From NCBI GenBank assembly GCA_021324885.1, contig JAJPIF010000017.1, positions 60,926 through 124,925 of the forward strand: a DNA stretch of 64,000 nucleotides. Direction: 5' to 3'. Position numbers and translations under genes: made by a program. Below, in pieces: positions 48,542 to 60,137 of the stretch. The stretch is from Pseudomonadota bacterium. Its GTDB lineage: Bacteria > Desulfobacterota > Binatia > Binatales > Binataceae. The notes under the pieces are model-generated. The model did no database searches and was not told the origin of the DNA. It saw only the letters and a list, made by a program, of their open reading frames with translations. Within the stretch, counting starts at the first letter, position 1. Each line of letters begins with the position of its first letter.

Positions 48542-49036
48542 ATGTCGAAACTGGCCGCCTTTTTTGCTCTGGCTGGCTTCATTGCTGCGCTCCTCACCGA
48601 GGCCGTGTTCAGCGTCACCGGATGGTTCACCCATGCCGTGAGAGTCTATCCGGTTCAGTGCGAGGGCCAGGTCTTGTTTGGAAGCTTCTGCGATGGCGAA
48701 CTCACGGTCCCACTCGATCCGCTGACCTTCCGGGCTTATCCGCTCCGCCATACGGTTATTGAATGGGACACTTACGGAGCTACGGAGTTGAAATCGTGCT
48801 CCATAACCGATTACCGCAATTGGCAATGTACGGTTGCGGCGGCGCCGGACCTGGTGATTCAGCGCACGATGAGGGATGGTCAGTTGACTGTTGCCATGTA
48901 TGATTCGCGCATGACGCCGAAGACCAATGTCAATTCATGGGACCTGATTTACGTGCCAGTGTGGGATTGGCTCCGGATGGACCTCGAGTACGAGATGAAG
49001 CAGCGCGGCGCCGGTCCCGAGGATGATGTTCAATAG
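48542..49036 (+). CDS. Hypothetical exported/membrane-anchored protein
   Basis: 164 aa ORF with N-terminal hydrophobic segment and even Cys content; no recognised domain. Confidence 0.5.
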   Translation: MSKLAAFFALAGFIAALLTEAVFSVTGWFTHAVRVYPVQCEGQVLFGSFCDGELTVPLDPLTFRAYPLRHTVIEWDTYGATELKSCSITDYRNWQCTVAAAPDLVIQRTMRDGQLTVAMYDSRMTPKTNVNSWDLIYVPVWDWLRMDLEYEMKQRGAGPEDDVQ

Positions 49037-49149
49037 CGGGTGCGTGCCGTCCACCGCAGCCTATGGCTAAATCTGTCCGGGAGTCGGCGCGTCGCAAATC
49101 ACACCGTTACGAAATGCGGAGTCCGTAACCTGGAAGGACTGGGTCGCGC

Positions 49150-50364
49150 TCAGCCGATCACCTTTTTTTCTTTCAGCCGTGCGATGTCTTCCCAGCTCTT
49201 GCCCAGCTCAAGCAGGATTTCCTCAGTGTGCTGGCCGAGCGCCGGATGGGTTGCGGTGGCGCGCCACGGTGTCCCGCTGTAATCCACCGGCGATGCGACC
49301 ATCTGGACGGTTTTGCCGTCGTCGGTGGGAACATCCATGAATACGCCCGCCGCGCGCACCTGCGGATCGCTGAGCAAATCTTCCGTGGTCTGGACGGGAG
49401 CCCACCATACATCCTCGCGATCGAAGGCCTCGGCCCATTGTGCGACGGTGCGCGTGGCGAAAACTTCGTCGAGCAGTTTCACCAGTTCGGCGCTGCGCTG
49501 GCTGCGCTTGGCCGCTGTGTTGTAGCGGTCGTCATCGATCAGCTCGGGGCGATCGATTGCGCGGCACACCAGCGGCCATACGCGGTCGCCCTGAAGTCCC
49601 AGCAACGAGAACCATTTACCGCCCTTGGCCTGATACGGGATGATCATCGGGTTGAGCGTCTCCTCGCGCATCTGCTTCTTGCGGGGACGCCCTAACATCT
49701 GGTCGAACAGGTTGAAGCTGATGAAATAGGCGGCCGTACGCAGCATCGAGACATCCACCAACTGGCCTTTGCCGGTCCGCTCGCGCGCGTAGAGAGCGGC
49801 GCAGGTCCCCGTGACCCCAGCCATCGCGGTGAAATGGTCGCCGATTCCGCCCGCCAGGAACAGCGGCGGGATACCGTCGGGAAGCACCGTGGCCGCGACG
49901 CCTCCGCGTCCCCACCATGCGCCCGAATCGAACGCCGGCCGGTTGATCTCCTTACCCTTGATTCCGTACCCGGTCACGATTGTGTAAATCAGGCGCGGAT
50001 TGATTTCCTTCAGAATGTCCCACGTCATCCTGAAGCGCTCGAGCGACTGAAGCCGGATGTTGGTCAGGAAAACGTCGGCGCGCCTGACCAACTCGTAGGC
50101 GATCAGCCGTCCTTCATCGGTGCGGACATCCAGGGTGATGCTGCGCTTGGCGCGATTGTCGAGGCGGAATTGAGGGCTGTCCTGGCCCTCGTTGGAGCGC
50201 TGCACCACCAATGCGCGGTAAGGATCGCCTTCCAGTGGTTCGACTTTGATAACTTCAGCGCCCCAATCGGTGAAGATCGCGCCGGCTGCGGGTCCCGCCG
50301 CCCACATACCGATCTCGACGACCTTGATACCCTTGAGCGGACCTGACTTCTCGACTTGTGCCAC
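49150..50364 (-). CDS. CaiB/BaiF family III CoA-transferase
   Basis: LKGIKVVEIGMWAAGPAAGAIFTDWGAEVIKVEPLEGDPYR; RSITLDVRTDEGRLIAYELVRRADVFLTN; GTG start presumed. Confidence 0.93.
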   Translation of the reverse strand: MAQVEKSGPLKGIKVVEIGMWAAGPAAGAIFTDWGAEVIKVEPLEGDPYRALVVQRSNEGQDSPQFRLDNRAKRSITLDVRTDEGRLIAYELVRRADVFLTNIRLQSLERFRMTWDILKEINPRLIYTIVTGYGIKGKEINRPAFDSGAWWGRGGVAATVLPDGIPPLFLAGGIGDHFTAMAGVTGTCAALYARERTGKGQLVDVSMLRTAAYFISFNLFDQMLGRPRKKQMREETLNPMIIPYQAKGGKWFSLLGLQGDRVWPLVCRAIDRPELIDDDRYNTAAKRSQRSAELVKLLDEVFATRTVAQWAEAFDREDVWWAPVQTTEDLLSDPQVRAAGVFMDVPTDDGKTVQMVASPVDYSGTPWRATATHPALGQHTEEILLELGKSWEDIARLKEKKVIG

Positions 50365-50549
50365 AATGAGCCCTCTAAAAAATGCAGTCGGACTGTTTCT
50401 GCATCTAATCCGGGCTGGCACTTGAGTCAAACTGGGCTAAGGGATGTGGTACACCGGGCCAGGATCGGAGTGAGGGAAGAGAAGTGAGAGGAAAACGAGA
50501 TTTCCTTCCCTCTCGCTCCTCTTTGCTCTTACCTCACGCTGCTTCGCTC

Positions 50550-51737
50550 TCATCCCTTGGGCAGGCCCAGGACGCGTTCGCCGATGATGTTGTGCTGGAT
50601 CTCGTTGGTGCCGGCCGCGATCGTACCGCGGCGCGCCGCCAGCATTCGATGCGACCATTTGCCGCGGTCGATCGCTCCCGCACTGTGATATTCGAATTGG
50701 CTATGCGGCCCGAGCAACTCCATCGCGAATTTCTGGATCCGCAGATTCAAATCGCTGGTGCCCAGCTTCATCACCGAGCCTTCCGGACCCGGTTGCAAAC
50801 CCTTGAGCTGGCGCGTGAGCTGCCGATAGCTGGTGTACTTCAGCGCCTCTGCTTCGCACGCGAAGCTGGCGATGCGTTGACGGACGTAGCTGTCCTCCCA
50901 CGCGGTTCGGCCGTTGCGATTGATCTGACGCGCAAGGTCCCGCAGTTGCGCGACTTCGATCATCATGTCCGTGCGGCCGCCATGGATGGTCCGCTCAAAC
51001 ATCATGTTCGTCATCGCAACCAGCCATCCCTGGTTTTTGCGGCCGACCAAATTGGTCTTCGGGACTTTTACATCTTCGAAGAAGACCTGGTTAAAGCCTT
51101 TCTCGCCGGTGATTTGGACCAATGGCCGGATCGTGATGCCGGGCGTTTTGAGGTCCACCAGCAGGTAGCTCAGCCCGCGATGTTTCGGAGCGTCGGGATC
51201 GGTGCGGCATAGCAGGGTGCTGAAGTCGGCGACATGCGCGTTGGACGTCCAGATCTTCGAACCGTTAACGAGAAAATGATCGCCCTCGTCGATCGCCCTG
51301 GTCTCGACCGCGGCGAGATCGGATCCGTGATTGGGCTCTGACAAGCCCTGGCACCAGATCTCCTCGGCCGGAGGAATTTTGGGGATGTAGCGCATCTTCT
51401 GCTCCGGCGTTCCCCATTGCATCAGGGTGGGACCGACGCGCGCGATACCCTGAAAGTTGACCGTCGGCGGGGCCTTGGCCCGCTCCAGTTCCTGGTTGTA
51501 GATGACCTGCTGGAGCAAAGTGGCGCCGCGTCCGCCGTACTCTTTTGGCCAATGGATGCACATCCAGCCGCCATCGTACAGCTTGCGATGCCATGCGCGC
51601 CGGCGCTCGAATTCGCTGCGGCTGTCGGCGTCGCGCTCCTCGTCTTCCTCGCGCCAGTCGGAAGGCAGATTGGCCTTGAGCCAGGCTCTGAACTCCTGCC
51701 GAAAGGCCTCGTCCTGCTCGCTGAATTTGAAATCCAT
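50550..51737 (-). CDS. Acyl-CoA dehydrogenase
   Basis: WCQGLSEPNHGSDLAAVETRAIDEGDHFLVNGSKIWTSNAHVADFSTLLCRTD; IAAGTNEIQHNIIGERVLGLP. Confidence 0.95.
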   Translation of the reverse strand: MDFKFSEQDEAFRQEFRAWLKANLPSDWREEDEERDADSRSEFERRRAWHRKLYDGGWMCIHWPKEYGGRGATLLQQVIYNQELERAKAPPTVNFQGIARVGPTLMQWGTPEQKMRYIPKIPPAEEIWCQGLSEPNHGSDLAAVETRAIDEGDHFLVNGSKIWTSNAHVADFSTLLCRTDPDAPKHRGLSYLLVDLKTPGITIRPLVQITGEKGFNQVFFEDVKVPKTNLVGRKNQGWLVAMTNMMFERTIHGGRTDMMIEVAQLRDLARQINRNGRTAWEDSYVRQRIASFACEAEALKYTSYRQLTRQLKGLQPGPEGSVMKLGTSDLNLRIQKFAMELLGPHSQFEYHSAGAIDRGKWSHRMLAARRGTIAAGTNEIQHNIIGERVLGLPKG

Positions 51738-51870
51738 GACCGCAAAAGTAGCGCGATCAGATCGAAAAGCCTAACGCTTGAAACCCCGGCGGCGCCTGCG
51801 CCAGTATGGCTTTTTTTTCGCAAACCCTGTTATTTTGACTTTGAGAGAATGCTCTGAGCAGGAGGCGAAG

Positions 51871-52977
51871 ATGATTAAACCGGCAATCTCGGCGGATTCT
51901 CATATCGTGGAGCCGCCGGGCACTTACGTGGATCGAATCGACCGCAAATACAAGGATATCGCGCCCCGGATGCTGCGCGACGAAAAACTCGGCGATTACT
52001 TCACGGTCAATGGTATGGACGGCGTGAAGATTACGCTGGGCCTGATGGCGGCGGCGGGAAAGAGCGCCGAGGAATTGGGCCGCGGCGGCCATAAGTTCGA
52101 GGACCTCTATCGCGGCGGATGGGACCCCGAAGCCAGAATCGCGGATCAGCAGCGCGACGGCGTGATCGCGGAGGTGATCTATCCCACCACCGGCATGATA
52201 CTGTGCAACCATCCCGACCTCGACTACAAGAAAGCCTGCTTCGACGCTTATAATTTGTGGCTGGCCGAATTCTGCTCGCCGCATCCGGACCGGTTGATCG
52301 GGCTGGGGCAGGCCGCGATGCGCACCCCGGATGAGGGAATCGAAGAACTGCGCAAAGCCAAATCATTGGGATTTCGCGGCGTGATGATGCCGGGGAATCC
52401 GGGCTACAAGGATTACGACGACCGCGCTTACGACGAGTTCTATGAGGCGGCGGTGGCCCTGAACATGCCGCTGTCCTTCCATATCCTGACCAGCAAGACC
52501 GACAATATCGCCAACCCGCAGCGCGGCCCTCGTATCAATGGCTTTCTGGCGATCATCCGCGGATGCCAGGACATCATCGGAACCTTGATCTTCGGCGGCG
52601 TCTTCGAGCGCCATCCCCGGCTCAAGGTGGTCTGTGTCGAGGCCGACGCCGGCTGGGTGCCGCATTACATGTATCGGATGGATCACGCCTACAAGCGCCA
52701 TCGGTACTGGCTGCCGCCGGGACAGGAACTGTCAAAGATGCCCAGTGAGTATTACCGCGAGAATGTCTATACGACTTTCCAGGACGACTGGGTGGCCTTC
52801 AAGATGAAGGACATGTGCAATATCAGGCGGCTGCTGTGGGCCAATGATTTTCCGCACAGCGACTCGACCTGGCCCTGGTCGCAGGAGCTGCTTAAGGAGC
52901 ATCGGCAGGGACTTTCCGACGAGGAATTCAATTACATCGTGCACGACAACGTCGCCGAGTTATACGGGCTCAACTAG
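51871..52977 (+). CDS. Amidohydrolase family protein (amidohydrolase-2)
   Basis: MIKPAISADSHIVEPPGTYVDRIDRKYKDIAPR; NMPLSFHILTSK; VCVEADAGWVPHYMYRMDHA; WANDFPHSDSTWPWS. Confidence 0.93.
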   Translation: MIKPAISADSHIVEPPGTYVDRIDRKYKDIAPRMLRDEKLGDYFTVNGMDGVKITLGLMAAAGKSAEELGRGGHKFEDLYRGGWDPEARIADQQRDGVIAEVIYPTTGMILCNHPDLDYKKACFDAYNLWLAEFCSPHPDRLIGLGQAAMRTPDEGIEELRKAKSLGFRGVMMPGNPGYKDYDDRAYDEFYEAAVALNMPLSFHILTSKTDNIANPQRGPRINGFLAIIRGCQDIIGTLIFGGVFERHPRLKVVCVEADAGWVPHYMYRMDHAYKRHRYWLPPGQELSKMPSEYYRENVYTTFQDDWVAFKMKDMCNIRRLLWANDFPHSDSTWPWSQELLKEHRQGLSDEEFNYIVHDNVAELYGLN

Positions 52978-52980
52978 CAT

Positions 52981-53014
52981 CCCGAGGGCGCGGTCTTTGC
53001 GCCGCGCCCTCGGG
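52981..53014 (+). terminator. Strong hairpin terminator after amidohydrolase
   Basis: CCCGAGGGCGCGG-tctttgcg-CCGCGCCCTCGGG then TTTG; 13-bp stem. Confidence 0.7.
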
Positions 53015-53234
53015 TTTGAACATTCTGAAAAAACCGAAAACCTGAAAGCCTTGCTCAGGGACAGGCGTCTGTGTCCGTGATGGATGCGCAGGAGCGCCTT
53101 TCGGCCGTGGACCGCTTGCGCGCTGTTGACGATTGGTTACTGCAGGCGGGAAGAAAGATCCCACGACCTCCCGACACGCCTGTCCCGCTACTGAGTTTCA
53201 ATTTGAAAAATCGCTTTGCGGGTGGAGTCTCGCG

Positions 53235-53693
53235 ATGACCAGAGCAGATCGAAGGGTCAGGCATGGCGCGTGGTATGGAGCAATCGGGGTTGTTGTCCTG
53301 CTCCTGGCATCAGTGAGCGCTGAGGCTGGCGGCATGCGCAAAAGCTGCAACGATGAAACGATGCGCGGCACCTACATCTACGCCTACTCCGGCTACACCG
53401 TGACAGGCAGCACATTCACCCGCTTCGCCGTGGCAGGTCTGGTGGTGTTCAACGGAAAGGGCACTTCACATGGCATCTGGACCACCATAACCGAGGGACA
53501 GGCGGCCGCACACAAGGGCACCTTTCACGGCACTTACAAAGTCAACGCCGACTGCAGCGCAACCGAAACCGATACGGACCAAAATGGCAACATTTTTCAT
53601 TACGATGATTTCACATCGCCCGACGGCAGGGAGATCAGTTTTGTCCAGACCGACCCCGACGTTGTCAGTTCCGGCACCGAGACCCGCCGCTGA
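53235..53693 (+). CDS. Small secreted protein of unknown function
   Basis: Signal peptide AIGVVVLLLASVSAEAGG; mature region MRGTYIYAYSGYTVTGSTFTRFAVAGLVVFNGKGTSHG...HKGTFHGTYKVNADCSATETDT. Confidence 0.6.
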   Translation: MTRADRRVRHGAWYGAIGVVVLLLASVSAEAGGMRKSCNDETMRGTYIYAYSGYTVTGSTFTRFAVAGLVVFNGKGTSHGIWTTITEGQAAAHKGTFHGTYKVNADCSATETDTDQNGNIFHYDDFTSPDGREISFVQTDPDVVSSGTETRR

Positions 53694-53747
53694 CGGATTC
53701 GCATTTGGCGGCCCTGCGACGCAGCCTGGGGGCCGCGGTTGCGCAAA

Positions 53748-54542
53748 TCACGCCTTGTTGAACACGGGCTTGCGTTTTTCGACGAACGCGCGAGTGGCTT
53801 CCTGATGGTCCGGGAGGTTCATGCTGATTTCTTCGAAGGCCAGCGAAGAGTCGAGGACGAGGTTGACCGATTCCTTTAATGTCTTGTTGACCGACACCTT
53901 GGTCCAGCGGATCGCCCAGCGCGGGCCGTCGGCGAGTTCGCGCGCCAGTTCATTGGCTTTTTTGAGGACGTCGCCCGTCGGGACCGCGTAGTTGACCAGC
54001 CCCAGCCGTGCGGCTTCGGTGCCGCTCAGCATGTTGCCTCTCATCAGGAATTCCTTGGCGCGATTGGGGCCCAGCAGATGCGGCCATATGACGGCGCCGC
54101 CGTCGCCCGCCACCAGTCCGACGCGCACATGCGGATCGGCAATTCGCGCGGTCTCCGCCGCCACTGTGATATCGCAGAACAGGGCGATGGTCGCGCCCAG
54201 CCCGATCGCGTCGCCGTTTATAGCCGCGATGATCGGCTGTTCAACGTCGAGCATATTGGTGATCAGCAGGCGTGCTTCGGTGGTCACGCTGCCGCGGCGT
54301 TTGAACGCGCCGGCATCCAGGGCCTTGACGTCGCCGCCGGCGCAAAAAGCCTTACCCGCGCCGGTCACCACCACCACGTCGATTTCCGGGTCCGCTCCCA
54401 CGCGCGGCCACAGTTGCGTAAGTTCGGTGTGCATTACGGGGCTGACCGCGTTGCGCGCCTCGGGACGATTGAGCGTGACGGTGGCCACGCCGTTATCCTT
54501 GCTGACCAGGATGGTCTGCAGCGTATTGTAATATGAATCCAT
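53748..54542 (-). CDS. Enoyl-CoA hydratase/isomerase (crotonase) family
   Basis: GVATVTLNRPEARNAVS; TGAGKAFCAGGDVKALD; PIIAAINGDAIGLGATIALFCDITVAAE. Confidence 0.94.
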   Translation of the reverse strand: MDSYYNTLQTILVSKDNGVATVTLNRPEARNAVSPVMHTELTQLWPRVGADPEIDVVVVTGAGKAFCAGGDVKALDAGAFKRRGSVTTEARLLITNMLDVEQPIIAAINGDAIGLGATIALFCDITVAAETARIADPHVRVGLVAGDGGAVIWPHLLGPNRAKEFLMRGNMLSGTEAARLGLVNYAVPTGDVLKKANELARELADGPRWAIRWTKVSVNKTLKESVNLVLDSSLAFEEISMNLPDHQEATRAFVEKRKPVFNKA

Positions 54543-54840
54543 GGATCTGCTCGGAGCCTGGTTTCTTCGCACCTTCAACGGCAGTACGTTTGTAATCTGA
54601 CGGGGCCGCGCCGGTCAATCCGCGAAGTCGGAAAGTGTCGAAGCTGATACGCCGGCGCCTGGCATCATTTTCTTGGGCTTCGCAACGATCCGAGTATAAT
54701 GCGATAGACGGTGTAGAAGAATAGATATGACCGTGTTGATTCGCGGCTAAATCAAAAGCGCTGTAGTTGGGTATTTAAGAACAATTTTGGAAAACCGCCG
54801 CGGCTGCATGCCCGCAACGCAGTCAGAGGTCGGATTTTTC

Positions 54841-56781
54841 ATGCTGAGCCACATCATCATCGAAGGAGTAGCGCCGGCAGTCGATTGCGGCCGTTACCCC
54901 GCCAAATGTATTGTCGGAGAACCCTGCGTGGTCGAGGCAGACATTTTCCGCGACGGCCATCAGTTGCTGCGCGCTGCGGTGAAATGGCGGCGCAAGGACG
55001 ACGAAGTCTTCGAGCAGACCCCGATGGCGCCGCTTGACAACGACCGCTGGCGCGCCGTTTTCGTCCCCACGCAAAACGCGCGCTACGTTTTCACAATCGA
55101 GGCATGGACCGATCTTTACGCCTCCTGGCTGGCTGACTTCACCAAAAAAGTCGGCGCCAGCAAGGATGTACGCTCCGATTTGCTGGAAGGAATCGAACTG
55201 CTCAAAGCCATCCGCGAACGCGCCGATGGCGACGCGCTCCAATTGCTGGCCGCCAGCCTCGAGGCCCTGCGCCAGCGGCCTGCTCCCAACTCCGCGCTGG
55301 AGATTTTCTCCAACCCCGCGCTGATTGAGGCAGCCGCGCGCTTCGGCGAGCACGCTGGCGCAACCACTTATCAGCCCCTGCTCCACCTGACCGTGGACCG
55401 CCCGAAAGCGGCATTTGGTTCATGGTATGAGCTGTTCGTCCGCTCCCAGTCGCCGGACCCCGGTCGTGCAGGCACGTTCGCCGACGCCGAACATCGGCTG
55501 ACCGACATTCACGAGATGGGTTTCGATGTCGTATATCTGACGCCGATCCATCCGATCGGCCGCACCAACCGCAAGGGCCCCAACAATACGCCCGACGGCG
55601 CAGGCGACAGCGTCGGCAGTCCCTGGGCAATCGGCAGCGAAGCCGGCGGGCATACCGCGGTAGAGCCGTCGCTGGGCACCCTGGCCGATTTCGATCGCCT
55701 GGTTGCCGCCGCACGTGGGCTCGGAATCGAAGTGGCATTGGACTTCGCCGTGCAGTGCTCCCCCGACCATCCATGGGTCAGAGAGCATCCGCAATGGTTC
55801 AAGCATCGGCCAGACGGCACGATTAAGTATGCCGAGAACCCACCCAAGGAATACCAGGATATATATCCAATTGATTTCGACACGCCGGATCAGGAGGGAT
55901 TGATGCAGGCGCTGTTCGATGTGATCTGGTTCTGGATTGAGCGCGGTGTTACGATTTTCCGGGTTGACAATCCACATACCAAGCCGGTCGCGTTCTGGGA
56001 ATGGCTAATCAATCAGGTTCAGTCGCGCCGCCCGGATATCATTTTCCTGGGTGAGGCATTCACCCGCCCCAAGATGATGAAGGTGCTGGCCAAGGCAGGT
56101 TTTACCCAGTCTTATACCTACTTCACCTGGCGTAATACCAAGTATGAATTGATCGAATACCTGACCGAGCTGACCACAACGGAGATGCGCGATTATTTCC
56201 GGCCGAATTTCTTCACTAACACGCCCGATATCCTCACGGCGATCCTTCAGAACGGGGGTCCGCCGGCGTTCAGGATGCGCCTGGTGCTGGCGGCGACTCT
56301 TTCACCCTCTTACGGGATTTACAGCGGTTTCGAACTTTGCGAGAACCAGGCGGTCGCGCCGGGAAGCGAAGAGTACCTCGATTCAGAGAAATACCAGATA
56401 AAGCCGCGGGACTGGAAAAAGCCGGGGAACATAAGGGAATTCGTGACCCTGGTCAATTCGATTCGAAAGGCCAATCCGGCGCTGCATCATTTCCGCAATC
56501 TCCGGTTTCTGCCGGCGGACAATGACCAGATCCTGTTTTATGCCAAGAGCTCGCCGGAGGCCGGAAACACGTTGTTAATCGCGGTGAACCTCGACCCCTA
56601 CCATGCCCAGGAATGCACCGTTACGGTTCCGCCGGAAATCACCGGCATGGCGCCGGACCGCTCCTACCGCGTCACTGATCTGCTGACCAATGCCAGCTAT
56701 CAGTGGTCGCAGTACAATTATGTGCGGCTTGATCCCGCCTCTCAGCCTGCGCACATCCTGCGCGTGGAAGGACCGGTATGA
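54841..56781 (+). CDS. glgE: Alpha-1,4-glucan:maltose-1-phosphate maltosyltransferase
   Basis: GH13 family; [81 protein letters not shown]; possible upstream start 54787. Confidence 0.93.
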   Translation: MLSHIIIEGVAPAVDCGRYPAKCIVGEPCVVEADIFRDGHQLLRAAVKWRRKDDEVFEQTPMAPLDNDRWRAVFVPTQNARYVFTIEAWTDLYASWLADFTKKVGASKDVRSDLLEGIELLKAIRERADGDALQLLAASLEALRQRPAPNSALEIFSNPALIEAAARFGEHAGATTYQPLLHLTVDRPKAAFGSWYELFVRSQSPDPGRAGTFADAEHRLTDIHEMGFDVVYLTPIHPIGRTNRKGPNNTPDGAGDSVGSPWAIGSEAGGHTAVEPSLGTLADFDRLVAAARGLGIEVALDFAVQCSPDHPWVREHPQWFKHRPDGTIKYAENPPKEYQDIYPIDFDTPDQEGLMQALFDVIWFWIERGVTIFRVDNPHTKPVAFWEWLINQVQSRRPDIIFLGEAFTRPKMMKVLAKAGFTQSYTYFTWRNTKYELIEYLTELTTTEMRDYFRPNFFTNTPDILTAILQNGGPPAFRMRLVLAATLSPSYGIYSGFELCENQAVAPGSEEYLDSEKYQIKPRDWKKPGNIREFVTLVNSIRKANPALHHFRNLRFLPADNDQILFYAKSSPEAGNTLLIAVNLDPYHAQECTVTVPPEITGMAPDRSYRVTDLLTNASYQWSQYNYVRLDPASQPAHILRVEGPV

Positions 56782-59700
56782 GACATCCACATCCAAAGGA
56801 CGCCAACTCTCCCGTAGATCCGCTGTGGTACAAGGACGCGGTCTTCTATGAATTGCGGGTACGTTCCTTTTTCGACAGCAACGGCGACGGTATCGGAGAT
56901 TTTCCGGGTCTCACCGCCAAGCTTCCCTATCTCCAGTCCCTGGGTATAACCGCCGTCTGGCTGTTGCCATTTTACCCTTCGCCGCTGCGTGACGACGGTT
57001 ATGACATCTCAAACTATACGGGGATTCATCCCGATTGTGGCACGCTTGAGGACTTCAAGACTTTCCTGCGCGAAGCTCACAGCCGCGGCCTGCACGTGGT
57101 GACGGAACTGGTACTTAACCATACGTCCAGCCAGCATGAATGGTTTCAGCGCGCGCGGCGCTCGCCGGCCGGCAGCCTTTACCGCGATTATTACATCTGG
57201 AGCGACACGCCGGAGAAATACCGTGACGCGCGGATTATATTTCAGGATTTCGAGCCATCCAACTGGTCATGGGATCCGGTCGCCAAGGCTTATTATTTTC
57301 ACCGCTTCTACTCGCATCAGCCGGATCTGAACTATGACAATCCCGCTGTTCAGCGCGAGATCTTCCGGGTGATGGACTTCTGGCTGGGGCTGGGCGTTGA
57401 CGGACTGCGCCTGGACGCCGTTCCTTATCTGTACAAGCGCGACGGCACCAGTTGCGAGAATCTGCCCGAGACGCACGAATTTCTGCGCAAGCTGCGCCGT
57501 CATGTTGACGAGAATTTCACCAACCGGATGCTGCTGGCCGAGGCCAACCAGTGGCCCGAGGATGCGGTGGCTTATTTCGGCAACGGGGATGAATGCCATA
57601 TGGCATTTCATTTCCCGCTGATGCCACGGATGTTCATGGCGGTGCGGATGGAGGACCGATTTCCGATCACGGACATCTGGGCGCAGACGCCGCCGATTCC
57701 CGAGACCTGCCAGTGGGCGCTGTTCCTGCGCAATCACGATGAACTGACGCTGGAGATGGTCAGTGAAGAGGAGCGCGACTACATGTACCGCGCCTTCGCC
57801 AAAGAGCCCCGCATGCTGCTCAACCTCGGCATCCGGCGCCGTCTGGCCCCGCTGCTCGGCAACAATCGGCGCGCCATCGAACTGGACAACGGACTGCTGT
57901 TTTCGCTGCCCGGCACGCCCGTTATTTATTATGGCGACGAAATCGGGATGGGCGATTACCTGTCGCTGGGTGATCGCGACGGCGTGCGCACGCCGATGCA
58001 GTGGAGCGCGGACCGCAACGCCGGGTTTTCCACCGCCAGTCCGCAGCGGCTGATTTTGCCGGTGGTTATCGATTACGAATACCATTACCAGACCGTCAAT
58101 GTGGAAGCCCAGGAGGCCAACCTCCATTCGCTGTTGTGGTGGATGCGTCGTCTGATCCTGCTGCGGCGCCAGTTCAAGGCTTTTGGGCGCGGTGCGATCG
58201 AATTTCTCAATCCGGAAAATACCCACGTACTCGCATTCTTCCGCACCTTCGAGGAGGAGCGCGTATTGGTGGTCGCCAATCTGTCGCGTTTCGTTCAGTT
58301 TGTTGAACTGGATCTTTCAAAGTTCAAATCGATGGTGCCCATTGAGCTGTTCGGGCGCAATCCGTTTCCCCCGATCGGCGACCGGCCCTACGCTTTTACC
58401 CTTGGGCCGCATATGTTTTTGTGGTTTTCGCTGGAGCCGGCGCGCCACGGCGCAGCGGCCGAAATGGACGGCTACAAGCCGGCGCAAATTGAAATTCCTG
58501 ACTCCCTGGAGCAGCTGATGCGTCCCCCGATGCGCGCCAGGATCGATCAACTGCTGCCCGACTATCTGCCGCATTGCCGATGGTTTCGCGGCAAGGCGCG
58601 GGTGATCAGGTCCGCCGCCATTGCCGACGCCGTGCCATTATCGGACCATCCGGAAGCGATACAACTTGCGCTTGTCAACGTCGACTATCGTAACGCTGAA
58701 TCCGAAACTTACGTGCTGCCAATTGCGCTGGCGACGGGCGACAAAGCCGCCACGGTCAGATCCCGATGGCCCGAGCGGCTGATCGCCAATGTCCGGACGG
58801 CGCAGCGTGAGGCGCCGGCCGACGGCGTGCTTTACGACGCGGTTGCCGATCCGGATTTCGGCGCTGCGATGCTGCGCGCGATCCAACACCATCGCCGGAT
58901 CCGCTGCCTGAGCGGCGAGCTGACGGCCTCGGCTGCGAAACACTTTCACGAACTGGTCGGAGCGCGGGACGGCGCGCTCGACGCGCGGGTACTGAGCGCC
59001 GAGCAATCCAACACGTCAATTGTATTCGGCGACCGGCTGATCCTGAAGCTCTTCCGCCGCCTCGAGGCAGGGTTGAATCCCGATCTGGAGATGAGTCGGT
59101 TCCTCACCGAGCGGCATCATTTTCCCTACTCGCCCAAACTGGCCGGCTCGATCGCCCTCCACGCCCCGCGTGCCGAGGAACGCGACCTCGCAATCCTGCT
59201 TTCATTCGTGCCCAACCAGGGGGATGCGTGGCAGTTCACGATCGCCGAACTGAACCGCTATTTTGAAGTAGCCGCGACCGCTCCCGAGCCGCTCGCATTG
59301 CCGCCAAAATCGCTGGTGGAATTGCTGGAAACCCAGCCCGACCAGAACGTGGTGCACTACGTCGGCGCGTATCTGGACGCCGCGCGCCTGCTCGGCCAGC
59401 GCATCGCCCAGCTCCATCTGACGCTGCTCGACGAAGAGCAGGATCCTGACTTTGTCCCCGAACCTATCTCGACGCTGTACCAGCGCTCGCTGTATCAATC
59501 GATGCGCAATCTGCTGGGTCAGGTGATGCGGATGCTGACTGCGCGGCTTGCGGTTTTGCCCGAGGCCTTGCGCTCGCAGGCTCAGGCGATCGTGGCCAAC
59601 CAGAACCTGATCGAGGCCCGCTTCGACGCTTTTCTCAAGCATCGCCTCAGTGTGGTGCGGATGCGCACTCACGGCGACCTGCATTTGGGGCAGGTGCTAT

Positions 59701-60137
59701 ACACTGGCAAGGACTTTTTCATTATCGACTTCGAAGGCGAGCCGGCGCGCCCGCTGAGCGAGCGGCGGCGCAAGCGCCCGGCCCTGCGCGATGTGGCCGG
59801 GATGCTGCGGTCGTTCCATTACGCGGCCTACACCGCGATGATCCAGCAGTTGCGCGCCGGCGTGCTCGGCAAGCTCAACTTCGCGACCATGCAGCCATGG
59901 GCGCGGCTATGGGTCACATGGACCTCGCAGGCCTTCCTTACCGCCTATATCGACACCGCCAACCGGCCCGCGCTGGTGCCGACCGACCGCGATGATCTTT
60001 CGGCTCTGCTCGACGCTCTAGTGATGGAAAAAGCGGTTTACGAAGTGGGATACGAACTGAACAATCGCCCCGAATGGTTGTCGCTGCCATTTTACGGAAT
60101 TGCCGAAATGATCGGTATCACGCTGGCCGGCAGTTAG
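56778..60137 (+). CDS. treS: Trehalose synthase fused to maltokinase
   Basis: N-terminal GH13 [58 protein letters not shown]-terminal kinase [37 protein letters not shown]. Confidence 0.94.
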   Translation: MRHPHPKDANSPVDPLWYKDAVFYELRVRSFFDSNGDGIGDFPGLTAKLPYLQSLGITAVWLLPFYPSPLRDDGYDISNYTGIHPDCGTLEDFKTFLREAHSRGLHVVTELVLNHTSSQHEWFQRARRSPAGSLYRDYYIWSDTPEKYRDARIIFQDFEPSNWSWDPVAKAYYFHRFYSHQPDLNYDNPAVQREIFRVMDFWLGLGVDGLRLDAVPYLYKRDGTSCENLPETHEFLRKLRRHVDENFTNRMLLAEANQWPEDAVAYFGNGDECHMAFHFPLMPRMFMAVRMEDRFPITDIWAQTPPIPETCQWALFLRNHDELTLEMVSEEERDYMYRAFAKEPRMLLNLGIRRRLAPLLGNNRRAIELDNGLLFSLPGTPVIYYGDEIGMGDYLSLGDRDGVRTPMQWSADRNAGFSTASPQRLILPVVIDYEYHYQTVNVEAQEANLHSLLWWMRRLILLRRQFKAFGRGAIEFLNPENTHVLAFFRTFEEERVLVVANLSRFVQFVELDLSKFKSMVPIELFGRNPFPPIGDRPYAFTLGPHMFLWFSLEPARHGAAAEMDGYKPAQIEIPDSLEQLMRPPMRARIDQLLPDYLPHCRWFRGKARVIRSAAIADAVPLSDHPEAIQLALVNVDYRNAESETYVLPIALATGDKAATVRSRWPERLIANVRTAQREAPADGVLYDAVADPDFGAAMLRAIQHHRRIRCLSGELTASAAKHFHELVGARDGALDARVLSAEQSNTSIVFGDRLILKLFRRLEAGLNPDLEMSRFLTERHHFPYSPKLAGSIALHAPRAEERDLAILLSFVPNQGDAWQFTIAELNRYFEVAATAPEPLALPPKSLVELLETQPDQNVVHYVGAYLDAARLLGQRIAQLHLTLLDEEQDPDFVPEPISTLYQRSLYQSMRNLLGQVMRMLTARLAVLPEALRSQAQAIVANQNLIEARFDAFLKHRLSVVRMRTHGDLHLGQVLYTGKDFFIIDFEGEPARPLSERRRKRPALRDVAGMLRSFHYAAYTAMIQQLRAGVLGKLNFATMQPWARLWVTWTSQAFLTAYIDTANRPALVPTDRDDLSALLDALVMEKAVYEVGYELNNRPEWLSLPFYGIAEMIGITLAGS

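Noticed and set aside
50470-50537. Imperfect GTGAGG...CCTCAC hairpin between acyl-CoA dehydrogenase and CoA-transferase genes
   Set aside because: Many mismatches and no T-tract; too weak to call as a terminator.
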